A stretch of DNA of 64,000 bases from Paramoeba atlantica. Its lineage: Eukaryota > Discosea. Both the position numbers and the translations under genes were made by a program. This document shows, in pieces, positions 25,838-35,640 of the stretch. The stretch is taken from the NCBI GenBank assembly GCA_977017575.1, contig CDRNVI010000156.1, positions 248,001 through 312,000 of the forward strand. Direction: 5' to 3'. Each line of letters begins with the position of its first letter. The stretch's first letter is position 1. A model generated the notes under the pieces. The model saw nothing but the letters and a program-made list of their open reading frames with translations. It searched no databases and was not told the origin of the DNA.

Positions 25838-25959
25838 TAAATGGAAAAATTATCAGTTTACAAAAAAGATTGGTTTTTTATCCTAATTTTTGTCATTCAA
25901 CAGCTCACTCTTTTGGTGAACTACTTTTTTAATGAAAAAATTGCCATGGCCATCAGACT

Positions 25960-26895
25960 CTATTTCCTACAACCGAGAAGGCATTCATGACTTTCTGCGG
26001 GAAAGACCATCAGTAACGCGTAGCCATCGTATGGAGGACAATAATCATCTTTTCGTGGAAAACATCGTTTGGCGTTTGTTGAGAATTCTAAATAAACACA
26101 ACATCGAACAAAAGCAAAGGGAGTTGGCGTTGGTGTCGGCGTTGGTGTTGGTGTTGGTGGTGGAATTGGAGTTGGGGTTGGTGTTGGGGTTGGGGTTGGA
26201 GTTGGTGTTGGAGTTGGGATGGATGTTGGGGTTGGTGTTGGTGTTGGAGTTGGTGTTGGCGTTGGGGTTGGGATTGGAGTGGGTGTAGGAATTGGAGATG
26301 GGCTTGGAGTTGGAGTTGGTGTTGGAGTTGGCGTTGGTGATGGGCTTGGAGTTGGAGAAGGAATTGGAGTTGGCGTTGGGGATGGTGATGGTGTTGGAGT
26401 TGGTGAGGGAACTGGAGGAGTTGGTGTCGGAGATGGAGTCGGGCTTGGGCTTCTACTTGGTGTTGGTGATGGTGTTGGAGTTGGTGTCGGTGTTGGGCTT
26501 GGACTTGGACTTGGGGTTGGGGTTGGGGTTGGTGTTGGTGTTGGGCTTGGGCTTGGTGCTGGAGTTGGTGTTGGTGTTGGGCTTGGGCTTGGGCTTGGAG
26601 TTGGAGTTGGGGTTGGTGTTGGGGTCGGAGATGGCGTGGGACTTGGGGGAGTTGGAGTTGGGGTTGGACTTGGTGCTAGGCATAAGAGTTTACATTCTAG
26701 AGGAGAGAGATCTTCACTGTAAGCAAGAACCCAATCAGGTAGATCCGGACAAGCAAATTGAAACGAGACACATTCAGAAGTGGAGAGATTCTTTTGGTGA
26801 GCATAGAGGCAACAATGCGAAACAATCTCAGATCTAACAGAGAGACAAAGAATGAATCCAAGAAGAAAAAAGAAGGAGGTTTTTAGTCCTCTCAT
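25960..26895 (-). CDS. Secreted Thr-Pro stalk protein with two CC-x-Y modules, intronless (cluster gene 7)
   Basis: This is a single exon of 311 residues on the minus strand. It starts at ATG 26895 with a signal peptide ([19 protein letters not shown]). An N-terminal module ([16 protein letters not shown] ... [18 protein letters not shown]) follows. About 190 residues of Thr-Pro repeats with many Ser-Pro-Ser-Pro blocks come next. A C-terminal-subtype module ([15 protein letters not shown] ... CLLGCRK) ends the chain. No protease-like fold is present. With the next gene it lies between the two double-headed genes, at the centre of their inverted arrangement. Its domain order is the same as in the gene at 12112. 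Confidence 0.88.
   Translation of the reverse strand: MRGLKTSFFFLLGFILCLSVRSEIVSHCCLYAHQKNLSTSECVSFQFACPDLPDWVLAYSEDLSPLECKLLCLAPSPTPTPTPPSPTPSPTPTPTPTPTPSPSPSPTPTPTPAPSPSPTPTPTPTPTPSPSPSPTPTPTPTPSPTPSRSPSPTPSPTPTPPVPSPTPTPSPSPTPTPIPSPTPSPSPTPTPTPTPTPSPSPIPTPTPIPTPTPTPTPTPTPTPTSIPTPTPTPTPTPTPTPTPIPPPTPTPTPTPTPTPFAFVRCCVYLEFSTNAKRCFPRKDDYCPPYDGYALLMVFPAESHECLLGCRK
26118..26692 (-). repeat. Thr-Pro / Ser-Pro coding repeat in cluster gene 7
   Basis: About 575 bp of CCAACN and CCAAGN hexamers (minus strand) encode alternating Thr-Pro and Ser-Pro blocks; Ser is more frequent than in the other stalks. Confidence 0.9.
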
Positions 26896-27115
26896 AAGAC
26901 ACCAACACCACGAACGCCCAACCCGAAAAACGCGAAAAGAATGAATTTTGTCGAAAAAAATCTCAAAAGTCGATTTTCACGCGAAACGACTTCCTGTTGT
27001 CGAGAGGTCTCTTTCTTGGTTATTCATTTTGACTTGTGGACTTTCTTTGGAAAATTATTTTTGAAAGACATTAGAAATCAAAAATCAATTCAGTTTTAAT
27101 AAAATTATATTTTTT

Positions 27116-27940
27116 TCAACCACAAGCACGGTTACATGTATCTCTATCACCTGAGAACATTGAGACTAATGTTGTTCCGGTCATACTTGGACAACCAGGT
27201 GAGACGAAGGAAAAACACTGCTTCACTCCATTTGCGTGTGTATAAACACAACAAGTATATACAAGAAAAGGAGATGGTGTTGGTAGTGGTGTTGGTGTTG
27301 GTGTTGGTGAGGGAATTGGACCTGATGAATAGCACCGTTCAATACACTCCTTTTTCGAGACAGAAAGAACGTAAAGGTAATCCCATCCTGAAAGTTCAGG
27401 GCACTGCCAATTATCCCAAACGAGGCATTGTGTTACTGCTGTATTTGCTTGAAATTGGTAATTACAACAGGGTTTCACAGCAATAGGAGTTGGTGTTGGT
27501 GATGGGAAAGGAGAAGGGGATGGAGATGGAGATGGCGTTGGTGTTGGTGTTGGAGTTGGGGATGGAGAAGGGGATGGAGTTGGTGTTGGTGTTGGCGTTG
27601 GGGTTGGAGTTGGAGTTGGGGTTGGTGTCGGGGTTGGAGTTGGTGAGGGCGTTGGGGTTGGTGTTGGACTTGGAGTTGGAGTTGGAGAGGGCGTTGGTGG
27701 GAAGCAAAGCTCCAGGCAACTTGCTGAGGAGATAGAATCTCGGTAAACCAAATGCCAAAAGGGAAGAGAGGGGCAACCCTCAAAAGTTTCGAAAACGAGG
27801 CATTGCTGAATGGTAATATCTTTTTCACTCACATAAACACAGCAATTTTGGATGCGAGTCGAATTTGAATTTGGAGTTGAAGAGACCACAGATATTGCAA
27901 ATCCCAGAAGAAGAAAGGAGAGGAGGACTTTCACCTCCAT
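27116..27940 (-). CDS. Secreted protein with three CC-x-Y/CC-x-Y-like modules and Thr-Pro stalks, intronless (cluster gene 8)
   Basis: A 274-residue single exon starts at ATG 27940 with signal peptide [20 protein letters not shown]. Module 1 begins [16 protein letters not shown] and is followed by the main stalk (27484-27703). Module 2 begins [16 protein letters not shown], with Asn replacing the usual residue before Tyr. After a short stalk, module 3 ([14 protein letters not shown] ... CNRACG) ends the protein. Each module has six cysteines in the order CC...C...C...C...C. This is the most cysteine-rich and least repetitive member of the stalk-only genes, so it is the best one for defining the module. 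No protease-like segment is present. Confidence 0.86.
   Translation of the reverse strand: MEVKVLLSFLLLGFAISVVSSTPNSNSTRIQNCCVYVSEKDITIQQCLVFETFEGCPSLPFWHLVYRDSISSASCLELCFPPTPSPTPTPSPTPTPTPSPTPTPTPTPTPTPTPTPTPTPTPSPSPSPTPTPTPTPSPSPSPSPFPSPTPTPIAVKPCCNYQFQANTAVTQCLVWDNWQCPELSGWDYLYVLSVSKKECIERCYSSGPIPSPTPTPTPLPTPSPFLVYTCCVYTHANGVKQCFSFVSPGCPSMTGTTLVSMFSGDRDTCNRACG
27484..27703 (-). repeat. Thr-Pro coding repeat in cluster gene 8
   Basis: About 220 bp of hexamer repeats encode the stalk between modules 1 and 2, with a Ser-Pro-Phe-Pro variation near its end. A much shorter block at about 27271-27322 separates modules 2 and 3. Confidence 0.88.
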
Positions 27941-28115
27941 CCTTCTTCTCTCGCCTCTTCTGTTCTCTCAAAACGCCAGACAAAGCCGCACGAGAGAACA
28001 AGAAAAAGCAGAAAAAGTGTTGCTTCAAATTTAGTGCCCTTTTTTTTGGCTTTTTTATTGTTTTCTTCTTTGTCTTGTGTGTTGGCATTGTGAGGAAAGA
28101 TTATTCTTTTTCTTT

Positions 28116-31100
28116 TTACTCACAGCCACTCATACAACGATCAAAACTTGCTTCAAAAGCTATTGAGAGGGTATACCCTTCAAAATAGTGACAATAGGAT
28201 TGAGGAACGCACATTCGATGATAAGTTTCAGAATGAACATACACACAACATTTCAGGTTGTAGGGCGTTGGGGTTGGTGTTGGAGTTGGAAATGGAGTTG
28301 GAGTTGGTGAAGGAGTTGGTGTTGGTGATGGAGTTGGAATTGATGTTGGTGTTGGAGTTGGATGTGGAGTTGGAGTTGGAGTGGGGGTTGGAAAGGGAAG
28401 TGGTGAAGGTGTTGGAGTTGGAGTTGGTAGAGGGGTTGGTGCTGTGGTTGGTGTTGGCGTGGGAACTGAAGTTGGAATTGGTGTTGGAGTTGGAGTTGGG
28501 ATTGGAATTGGAACTGGAGTTGGTGTTGGAACTGGAAGTGGAGTGGGAGACGGTGCTGCGGTTGGAGTTGGTGATGGGGTTGGGGTAGGTGATGGGGGAG
28601 GATAATAATAATGGAAGGTGTGAAAGGAGACTAATAGGGATCGAAGAGTTCCTGCGTCATTGACTTCTTCATCAGAAATTACCATCGTCCATTTTCCTAT
28701 TTATTGAAAAAAATATCTCATTTCACCAAGAACTTTAAATGACATGAAAAAAGAGAATAGAAAACCTGGAACTGATTCTCCCCAATGTTTCACTGTTGTG
28801 AACTTCCAATGCTCAAAACTCACATCTGGTTTCACAAAACTATTCTTCAAAGTAAATGTATTTTCTGGAGAAATTGTGATTTTGTTGGTGAGTCTTGAAT
28901 ATGAATACGAAGACACCCGAAATATGGGGATTGTTGTTGTAACTTCGTTGTAAACATCCATCGAATCGGGACCATTTTCTACAACAAAAAAAGTAAATGT
29001 GGGCCAGATAATATCGAAAAAATTCAACACAAAAAAATTGTACCAATAAAGATCAAATTAGGTCGGCCAGCCCCTTCAATGATATTTGCGATTTGAACAA
29101 CTGAAGTACAATTGTCTATTTCAGGTAACAGTAAAATAGCAATTTCGCTGTGAGAACTATTTGTATTTTTGGTGAGAAAAAAGACTCTCCTGTCACAAGA
29201 GAAAGAAGTCATACCCGAACGAAAAAGGGTTCAGAAAACAGGAGGATTTGACACAACAAGCTCCCTATTTGAAAACCGCTTGAGTTTTTTAGCAGAGAAA
29301 CAAAAAGAATATGAGAAAAAAACAACCTCAGAAATGGGAATATAAAAAGATGAATAACGTGGTTCTTGACCAACTGCATAACCCGCAGCTCCTACAAAAT
29401 AATCAAATAAATACAACAATCCCAATCCCACTTTCTGAAGAGAAAAGGCTTACCATCATTTTGGACCTTCAATCCAAATTGATATGGGGCTCCTCCTTCA
29501 AATTCCATGAAACCTCTCTTTAATGGAGAATTTGGTTGTTCAATAACACGAGGAGAAGCCAATTCACTCTTTGTTCCAGAAGGTGAAATTAAAATTAATC
29601 TGAGATCTCCAGCAGTTCGATGTTCGATTTGTGTTTCCACAGTCACATAATCAATTAGACTTGTACTTGGTACATTCTTAATCGATATTGAAACCGAAAT
29701 ATTTCCACCATAACTTGGGATCCGTTGATTTGGATTTTTTGATTCTTTGATAATCTAGATTCAATTGCTTAGGACACTAAATAGACAGCAAAAATCAAAT
29801 ACAAAAGAAAGAAAAGTTTACAGTTCCATCCACAAGACGAGTCCAACTTCGAGAACCAGCTGCTGATTTCACTGCTTTGTCAGCGTTCACTTTTCCAAAT
29901 CCCAACTTCACAAAAATTGTTCAAAAATAGTATTTCGTAGGAAATAAGAGAATGAAAAAGAACCACAGGATGATGCAAAAATCGGGGCCCAATGGGTGTT
30001 GCGGTTTCAACCAAAATGTGAGCAATTTCTCTGTGTGTTAATTTTCTTGGGCTTGCTTCCATCATCAATCCAATCACTCCAGCTGTTTATTTTCATTTTT
30101 TTAATTAAAAGCAAAAGAAAAAAATAAATGAAAAAGAGAAACCAATTTGAGCTGAAGCAAATTGAGGTCCACCTCGCATTAAACATTCATCATACTCTCC
30201 AAATGCAACAGGAATTCCTTTCTCATCATCACCACCTGGCCCTGAAACAAGCTTTTTTTCCCCAAAAAAGAATTTTTTCAAAAAAAAAATGAGAAATTGA
30301 TAAAAGAGAGAAGAGAGAATCAAAAGAAAGAACAAAAAAAGAAAATGAAAAAATTACCACTGAAGGACAGATTGGAGAAGAAGAAGAAGGAGTATTTTGA
30401 AAAGTATGAGAACTAACTGTGATGATGTGTGGAGAATTGGAGTACAAATCATAATTACAATTCCAATTTTCTCCTCCACTCCCTTTTTTGTATTTTTTTA
30501 ATTGAGATTTCCAAAATTAAAAACCAACTTTTTTTTTGGTGATTTTGAAAGCAAAAAAAAGGGGGAACCTGAAGAAGAAACCAATACTTTGTTTTGATTT
30601 ACAAACATTTCAGCATTCTCCCAACATGTTTCACCTGTTTCATTTTTTTTAAAATTTTCACCAATAAGAGTGATATGTAGATTCACTTGCAAAACAAAAA
30701 TCAAAAGAAAAAAGAAAGAAAAAGCAAACAAAAAGTGTTGTTAATCTCAGGATCAGTTCCTTCAATGTTCAAGAGTACAACGTCTGCGTAATCTGCTCTT
30801 CTCTCTCTCAAAAGATTGAGACCATTTGCTGCCTGTTTCATCATTGAAAACTTTTCTTTTAAAAAGAGAAACAAAAAAAAATGACCTGTGGTCCTGTTTG
30901 AATGATGAAGAAGGAAGATGAAGGAGCAGTTCCACGAGAACAAACATTGTTTCCAGAATTTCCCAAAGCTGCTGACAGAATTGCAGTTGTTTTTTGCGAG
31001 ATATATGAATTATTAATGTCTTGCTTTAAAGTTTGTCGGTTTTGAAACTCCAAATGAGAAAAATGTGGGGTACGATGTCCAATTCCAATAACAATTCCTG

Positions 31101-33903
31101 TTGTTTGTGTTATTCTCTGACTCATCTATCATCATTTATTGTTTGAAAATCTACCTGATCCACTGATTCCTCTCTCCCAAACTGGTTCCACATTCAAATG
31201 TGCTTGAGAAACAAAAAAAGAAATTAGAACGGTGTCGAAAAGGATTGAGTTTGGAGATTACCTGAGGGAGCTTCTTCTGTTTCATGTAAATTCCAAGCAT
31301 TTATATACTCCAGATCGAATCCGACCTTTGGGGGTGGGATTGGGCTCGGGATTGGAGTCGGAACTGGCGTTGGAGTCGGAGTTGGAGTTGGAGTAGGAGT
31401 TGGGGATGGGCTTGGTGTTGGTGTTGGGCTGGGTATTGGGGTTGGGGTTGGGGTTGGAGGTGGAGTTGGTGTTGGTGAGGGAGATGGGAAAAACGGATGA
31501 TCGATGATTTTAAAGGTGTGAAGCGTGATTTCGAGACTCTTAAGGACTCCTTCATCTCCTGAAAACTCATCTGAAATTTTGAGAACCCATTCCCCTATTC
31601 AAAGTTAACATTTTTTGCTTGAAAGAAGATGAAAAGTTGTCAACAAACCTTTGGCTTGTTCCATCCAATTTTTCGTTGTTGAAAACCCAAAAGGTTCGAA
31701 ACTAGCTAAATTAACTTTTTCTCTGCCCCCGTTTCTTGGGGAGACAAATGTGGTTTGTGTTCCAGATGGTGATAACAAGGAAATTTTCAAATCCCCTGGT
31801 GCTGAATGGGGGAGATCCACTTTGAGGGAGACCTGTTACAAGAAAAGTAAACCAAATTGAACAGAAGGAATGTCAGCAAAGTGAAAGTTGAATCACCCAA
31901 TCAACTCGAATATCATCATCAGCGGTACAAGGGAGCTTAAAATCAATGGTCTCATAGTCATGAATTTCAACACGTGGGGTCATCTTCAATTTAAGTGGCT
32001 GAAATCAAAGAAATATAAGTTTGGAATTTGATTTCGCCAGAAAAAGAAAAATGGCCAACCACTGCAGTGTTTTTGACATAAGTGCGATGGAGAATACCAG
32101 CAGCCATTTGAACAGCTTTTCCAGCATTAATATTTCCAAATCCAATCTAACCTCTTTCTGTGAGGAAAAACTGTGGAGAAATAACAACAAACAACAAAAA
32201 CAAATATAGGAATTTAAAAAAAAATAAAAAACCCTCTCATCAAAATAATATCCTGCTCCGTTTTTACTCAGCTTGGTTTTTGAAATTAAAAAATCAGCTG
32301 TGTCAACTAAAATATGTGCAATCTCTCTTGGAGTCAACATTGGATTTGTTTCGAGCATTAATGCAATTACTCCAGCTAAGAACCAAAAATTAAATGGGAT
32401 ATGAAAAAGAGAAGATTAGAAAAAAGAACCTGCTTGAGAAGCTGCATATTGCCCACCAATTTGTTCAGTACAAGCGAGACCGCTCCCAGATGCAACATTG
32501 ATTCCAATCTTTGATCCAACAGGAACTGAAACAAGCTAACCAACAAAAATTATCAAACAATCACAATAAAAAAAAAATAAACATCTTTAATTTAACTTTC
32601 GAAACTTTGAGGCTCTTTTTTCAAAACAAAGAAAATAATAAGATTGAAAAAGAAAAGAAAAATTAAAATACCACATTGGCACATGTTTCAGTAAACAAAC
32701 TTGGTTTACCTCCAGGTTCATGAGCACCAACTGTAATTCTGAGTGGTGCATTGGAATACATGTCATAGTTGCAATTATCTTCTTCATTTCCATTTCCTTT
32801 TTTTTGTAATTTTTTTTAATACAACTTTTGTTCAATCCAGTCCCAAAAAACTCCGAAAAAAAAGAAAAAAGAACAAAACCTGCAAATCCAACAACAACTT
32901 TTTTTTGATTGAAAAGATTTTCAACTCTTTTCCAACATTTTTCACCTAAAAAGTTTCCTGGTCAAAACAAATTTCCAAAAAGAGAATGAAAAATCAACAA
33001 ACATGGAACATGAACATTTGGCCCATTCAAAGCAGTAAAATCAATCACAAAAATATCAGCATCTTTTCCATTCTCTAAAAAAGAGTAATCCAATAATGCC
33101 TATTTCACACTCAATATTCCTTTCTTGTTCAAAGAAAGGGAAGAGGAAATCTCTCTAAACAAACAAAAACCTCTTTTCCAGTTTGAGTAATAGCATATTT
33201 GGAATTATAAGCGACCCCTCTACTACAAACTCGATTGAAACCTTCCCCAACAGCAGCTGCGATGACTGAAGTTTTTAAGTCTGAAATCATATCGAGTGGA
33301 ATATCGACTGTCGACTCCTGTTTGATGAAAAGAAATGAATTCGAGAGAAAAATCCTCTTATTTCATCATTTCTTTTTTCTCAGACAAATTTTCTGATCTC
33401 ATCCTCTTCTTTTTTCAAAAGATCAAGAATGAAATCAAACCAAATTCATACGTTCTGAGAGATCATAATGACCAGGAGGGCTTTGATACCCAAACCCAAT
33501 GATCAAGCCTGAAACAAAAACAATGAGAAGAGTTAAAAGGAAAAGAAGAAAGGAAATGGACCGAATCCTGTGGCGCCAAGAGACCAAGCAGTCTCAATGT
33601 TCATGTGACCTTTAAAAAAATATTCAACAGACTCAAAGACAAAAAGAAAAACGAAACGAAGAAAAGAGAGGAGATTGTTTGTTTGGAAACAACAACGAAG
33701 AAAGAAAGAAAAAGAAAATTCCAAAGACCATGAGGGTACTTTTCAGTTTCATGGAGATTCCAAGCAGAATCGTACAAGGGGTCCACATGCCCAAAACCTA
33801 ACCCCCGATTGTTCTCTGTTTTCCCTCCATCAACATCGAAATTGATCTTTCCTTCAATTTGGAGGAGAAAAACACCAAGAAAGATCAGAGAAAGGGATAG
33901 CAT
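28116..33903 (-). CDS. Secreted double-headed kexin-like pseudoprotease with Thr-Pro stalk and terminal CC-x-Y module (cluster gene 9)
   Basis: ATG 33903 begins signal peptide [18 protein letters not shown]. Unit 1 ([69 protein letters not shown]) is followed by its P domain ([18 protein letters not shown]). A linker at 31325-31495 continues in the same exon into [18 protein letters not shown], the start of unit 2. Unit 2 ([53 protein letters not shown]) leads to a Thr-Pro stalk (28262-28602) and a [14 protein letters not shown] module. Both units lack all three triad residues. Compared with its inverted partner at 20434-25837 it has a full-length terminal stalk. Several introns are almost base-identical between the two. 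Confidence 0.8.
28262..28602 (-). repeat. Thr-Pro coding repeat at the C-terminal stalk of cluster gene 9
   Basis: About 340 bp of hexamer repeats with Ala, Val, Ile and Leu substitutions form a more degenerate, hence probably older or more constrained, stalk. A second tract at 31325-31495 encodes the linker between the two units. Confidence 0.87.
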
Positions 33904-34216
33904 TGAAAAGAGTCAAGAGTTGAGAGGATTCTCCTCAAAAGAAACTTTTTCCTCGTCTTTCTTCTTCCTCTCTCTCTTGTGCTCTCGCCTTTGTCTCGCT
34001 CTGTTTGTTGCTTTTTTTCCAAAAAAGGTTTTTGGGTCTTTTTTGCTGACTTAAAAAATATCTAAAAAAGGGAAAAAATTCTCTGGTATCATTTTTTCGT
34101 TGAAAGAAAGTTTTGTTTCGTTGAAATTGTCTCAGAAAAGACGCCTTTTGTTTTTTCACTTTACTTTTTCTTTTTCTTTTTTGCACTTCAAAAACAAAAG
34201 CGTGTACGTGGAAAAA
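33904..34216. promoter_or_regulatory. Divergent intergenic region between cluster gene 9 and the VWA gene
   Basis: This 313 bp A/T-rich gap separates start codons at 33903 (-) and 34217 (+). An open frame continues upstream of the VWA start, but its composition (Phe/Lys/Ser-rich) looks like untranslated T-rich sequence. No defined element is recognised. Confidence 0.35.
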
Positions 34217-35542
34217 ATGGCTGCTGAAGGCGCTCAATTGGTAACTGTGGAAGGTCATGTCGGTCCTTCCGCAGTCCTGAAAGGAATTAAAAATCAAGTT
34301 CATGTCTATTTCGAAACGGTAACAGGTGAATCTGCGGAAGAAGGCCGCCCTCCAGTCGATTTATGTCTTGTCCTGGATCGTTCTGGATCCATGAGATCGA
34401 AAAATAAGATGTCAACCGCTAAAGCTGCCATCAAAGGCCTTGTTGAAAAGTTGTCAGAAGGGGATCGATTGGCTTTGGTTGTTTATGATACAAAGGTTTC
34501 TGTTGTGATGGGTTTTGATGACTATTCTGTGACTGATATTTCTGGTATCTTTGGTTGTATTGATCGTGTTGATTGCCAAGGAACCACAAATCTTCACGGG
34601 GGATTGAAAGAAGGATTTAATTTATTCAAGAAAATTGAAGAAACTGGTGGGACAACAGGACGAAACAAGAAAATCTTCCTCTTTAGTGACGGTTTGGTGA
34701 ATGCCGGAGAGACAGATCCCACAAAAATTTGTAATTTTGTTTCAACAATCGCTGATTCTGGAATTACAGTTGATTCTTTTGGAATTGGGGATGATTTCAA
34801 TGAAGACTTAATGCAAAATATTGGAGAGTTTGGTTGTGGTCGATTTCTGTTTATCGAGTCCTCGGAGGCAATGGATCAGTTTGTTTCTTTCGCTTTGAAA
34901 GGTGTGCTCCGTTTAGTCGCTCGTCAAGCAACATTGAAAGTTCGAGGAGCAGGCCCATCAATTGCTGAGAGAGTATATGATGGAGACCTGGTGAGTGGAT
35001 TTGCCCTCAATGACCTGACAGCAAAGAATACTCGTGGTGTGTTGGTGGAAGTGTCTTGTTCTCCAAGTGCCGAAGAATCTCGAGATCGAGTGGAGTTATT
35101 GAAATGGGAGCTTGATTTCATCAATACAAATGGAGACCCTGTTTCTTTGAAAGGGACAGTGGATGTCATGGTAACTGATGATGATTCTAAACTCCCCAAA
35201 TCAAAGAATCCTGCGGTTGCTGTTGCCCTCCTGGTTCGAAGATCATCCGAAATTGACGAAAAAGCCGACGCGCTTCTCGAGAGTGGAAAAAGAAAAGAAG
35301 CTACAGCATTGAAAGAAGAATTACTGGCTGAGATGACTGAACTCTCAGTTTTGGCTCCGGATAATGTCAAGTTGAAATCTCTTCTCATCGCACAAAAGAG
35401 GTCTGTTCAGGAACTGAAAGATACTCAGACAAGTGTCAAGAAGAATCAGAAGATCAGCAAGAAGAACCAGTATCGAAATCGCCGTGATTCAATGGATTAC
35501 TGCATGAATGATATGGTTTGGGAATGTCAGAATTTGGATTAA
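34217..35542 (+). CDS. VWA-domain protein with complete MIDAS motif, intronless
   Basis: This is a single exon of 441 residues. I chose ATG 34217 (MAAEGAQLVTVEGHV) because the sequence before it is T-rich and not protein-like. The von Willebrand factor A domain (about residues 45-220) carries all MIDAS elements. They are D-x-S-x-S in LVLDRSGSM, the Thr in GTTNLHGG and the Asp in FLFSDGLVNAGE. Metal-dependent ligand binding is therefore expected. The C-terminal part (about 230-400) is beta-rich and then helical, ending in a Lys/Gln-rich tail. There is no signal peptide, so it is probably intracellular. The overall layout resembles uncharacterised protist and bacterial VWA proteins. It is not related to the secreted cluster beside it. 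Confidence 0.88.
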   Translation: MAAEGAQLVTVEGHVGPSAVLKGIKNQVHVYFETVTGESAEEGRPPVDLCLVLDRSGSMRSKNKMSTAKAAIKGLVEKLSEGDRLALVVYDTKVSVVMGFDDYSVTDISGIFGCIDRVDCQGTTNLHGGLKEGFNLFKKIEETGGTTGRNKKIFLFSDGLVNAGETDPTKICNFVSTIADSGITVDSFGIGDDFNEDLMQNIGEFGCGRFLFIESSEAMDQFVSFALKGVLRLVARQATLKVRGAGPSIAERVYDGDLVSGFALNDLTAKNTRGVLVEVSCSPSAEESRDRVELLKWELDFINTNGDPVSLKGTVDVMVTDDDSKLPKSKNPAVAVALLVRRSSEIDEKADALLESGKRKEATALKEELLAEMTELSVLAPDNVKLKSLLIAQKRSVQELKDTQTSVKKNQKISKKNQYRNRRDSMDYCMNDMVWECQNLD

Positions 35543-35640
35543 AAAAAAAAAATAAAACTATTTTATAATTTGAGACAAAATCCTCCTTGTAATCTAAAAT
35601 GGGAGAATTCGTGGAAAGGACGTTTATTTTCAAAAAAGCA

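Larger units (their letters stand above)
20434..33903. repeat. Inverted gene pair: two double-headed genes facing a central pair of stalk genes
   Basis: The + gene at 20434-25837 and the - gene at 28116-33903 have the same domain order. They share long stretches of coding and intron sequence in opposite orientation. The clearest block is 23527-23760 against 30500-30740, which spans an intron and is almost base-identical. A second shared block is 23900-24070 against 30230-30400. The spacer (25838-28115) holds the two intronless stalk genes. Confidence 0.8.

Noticed and set aside
3830-33903. Active proprotein convertases (kexin/furin peptidases)
   Set aside because: Overall similarity suggests it, but Asp, His and Ser are replaced in all eight folds and the prodomain is missing.
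34924-35388. Minus-strand open frame of about 150 codons opposite the VWA gene
   Set aside because: Ser-rich antisense shadow; the plus strand carries a complete MIDAS domain.
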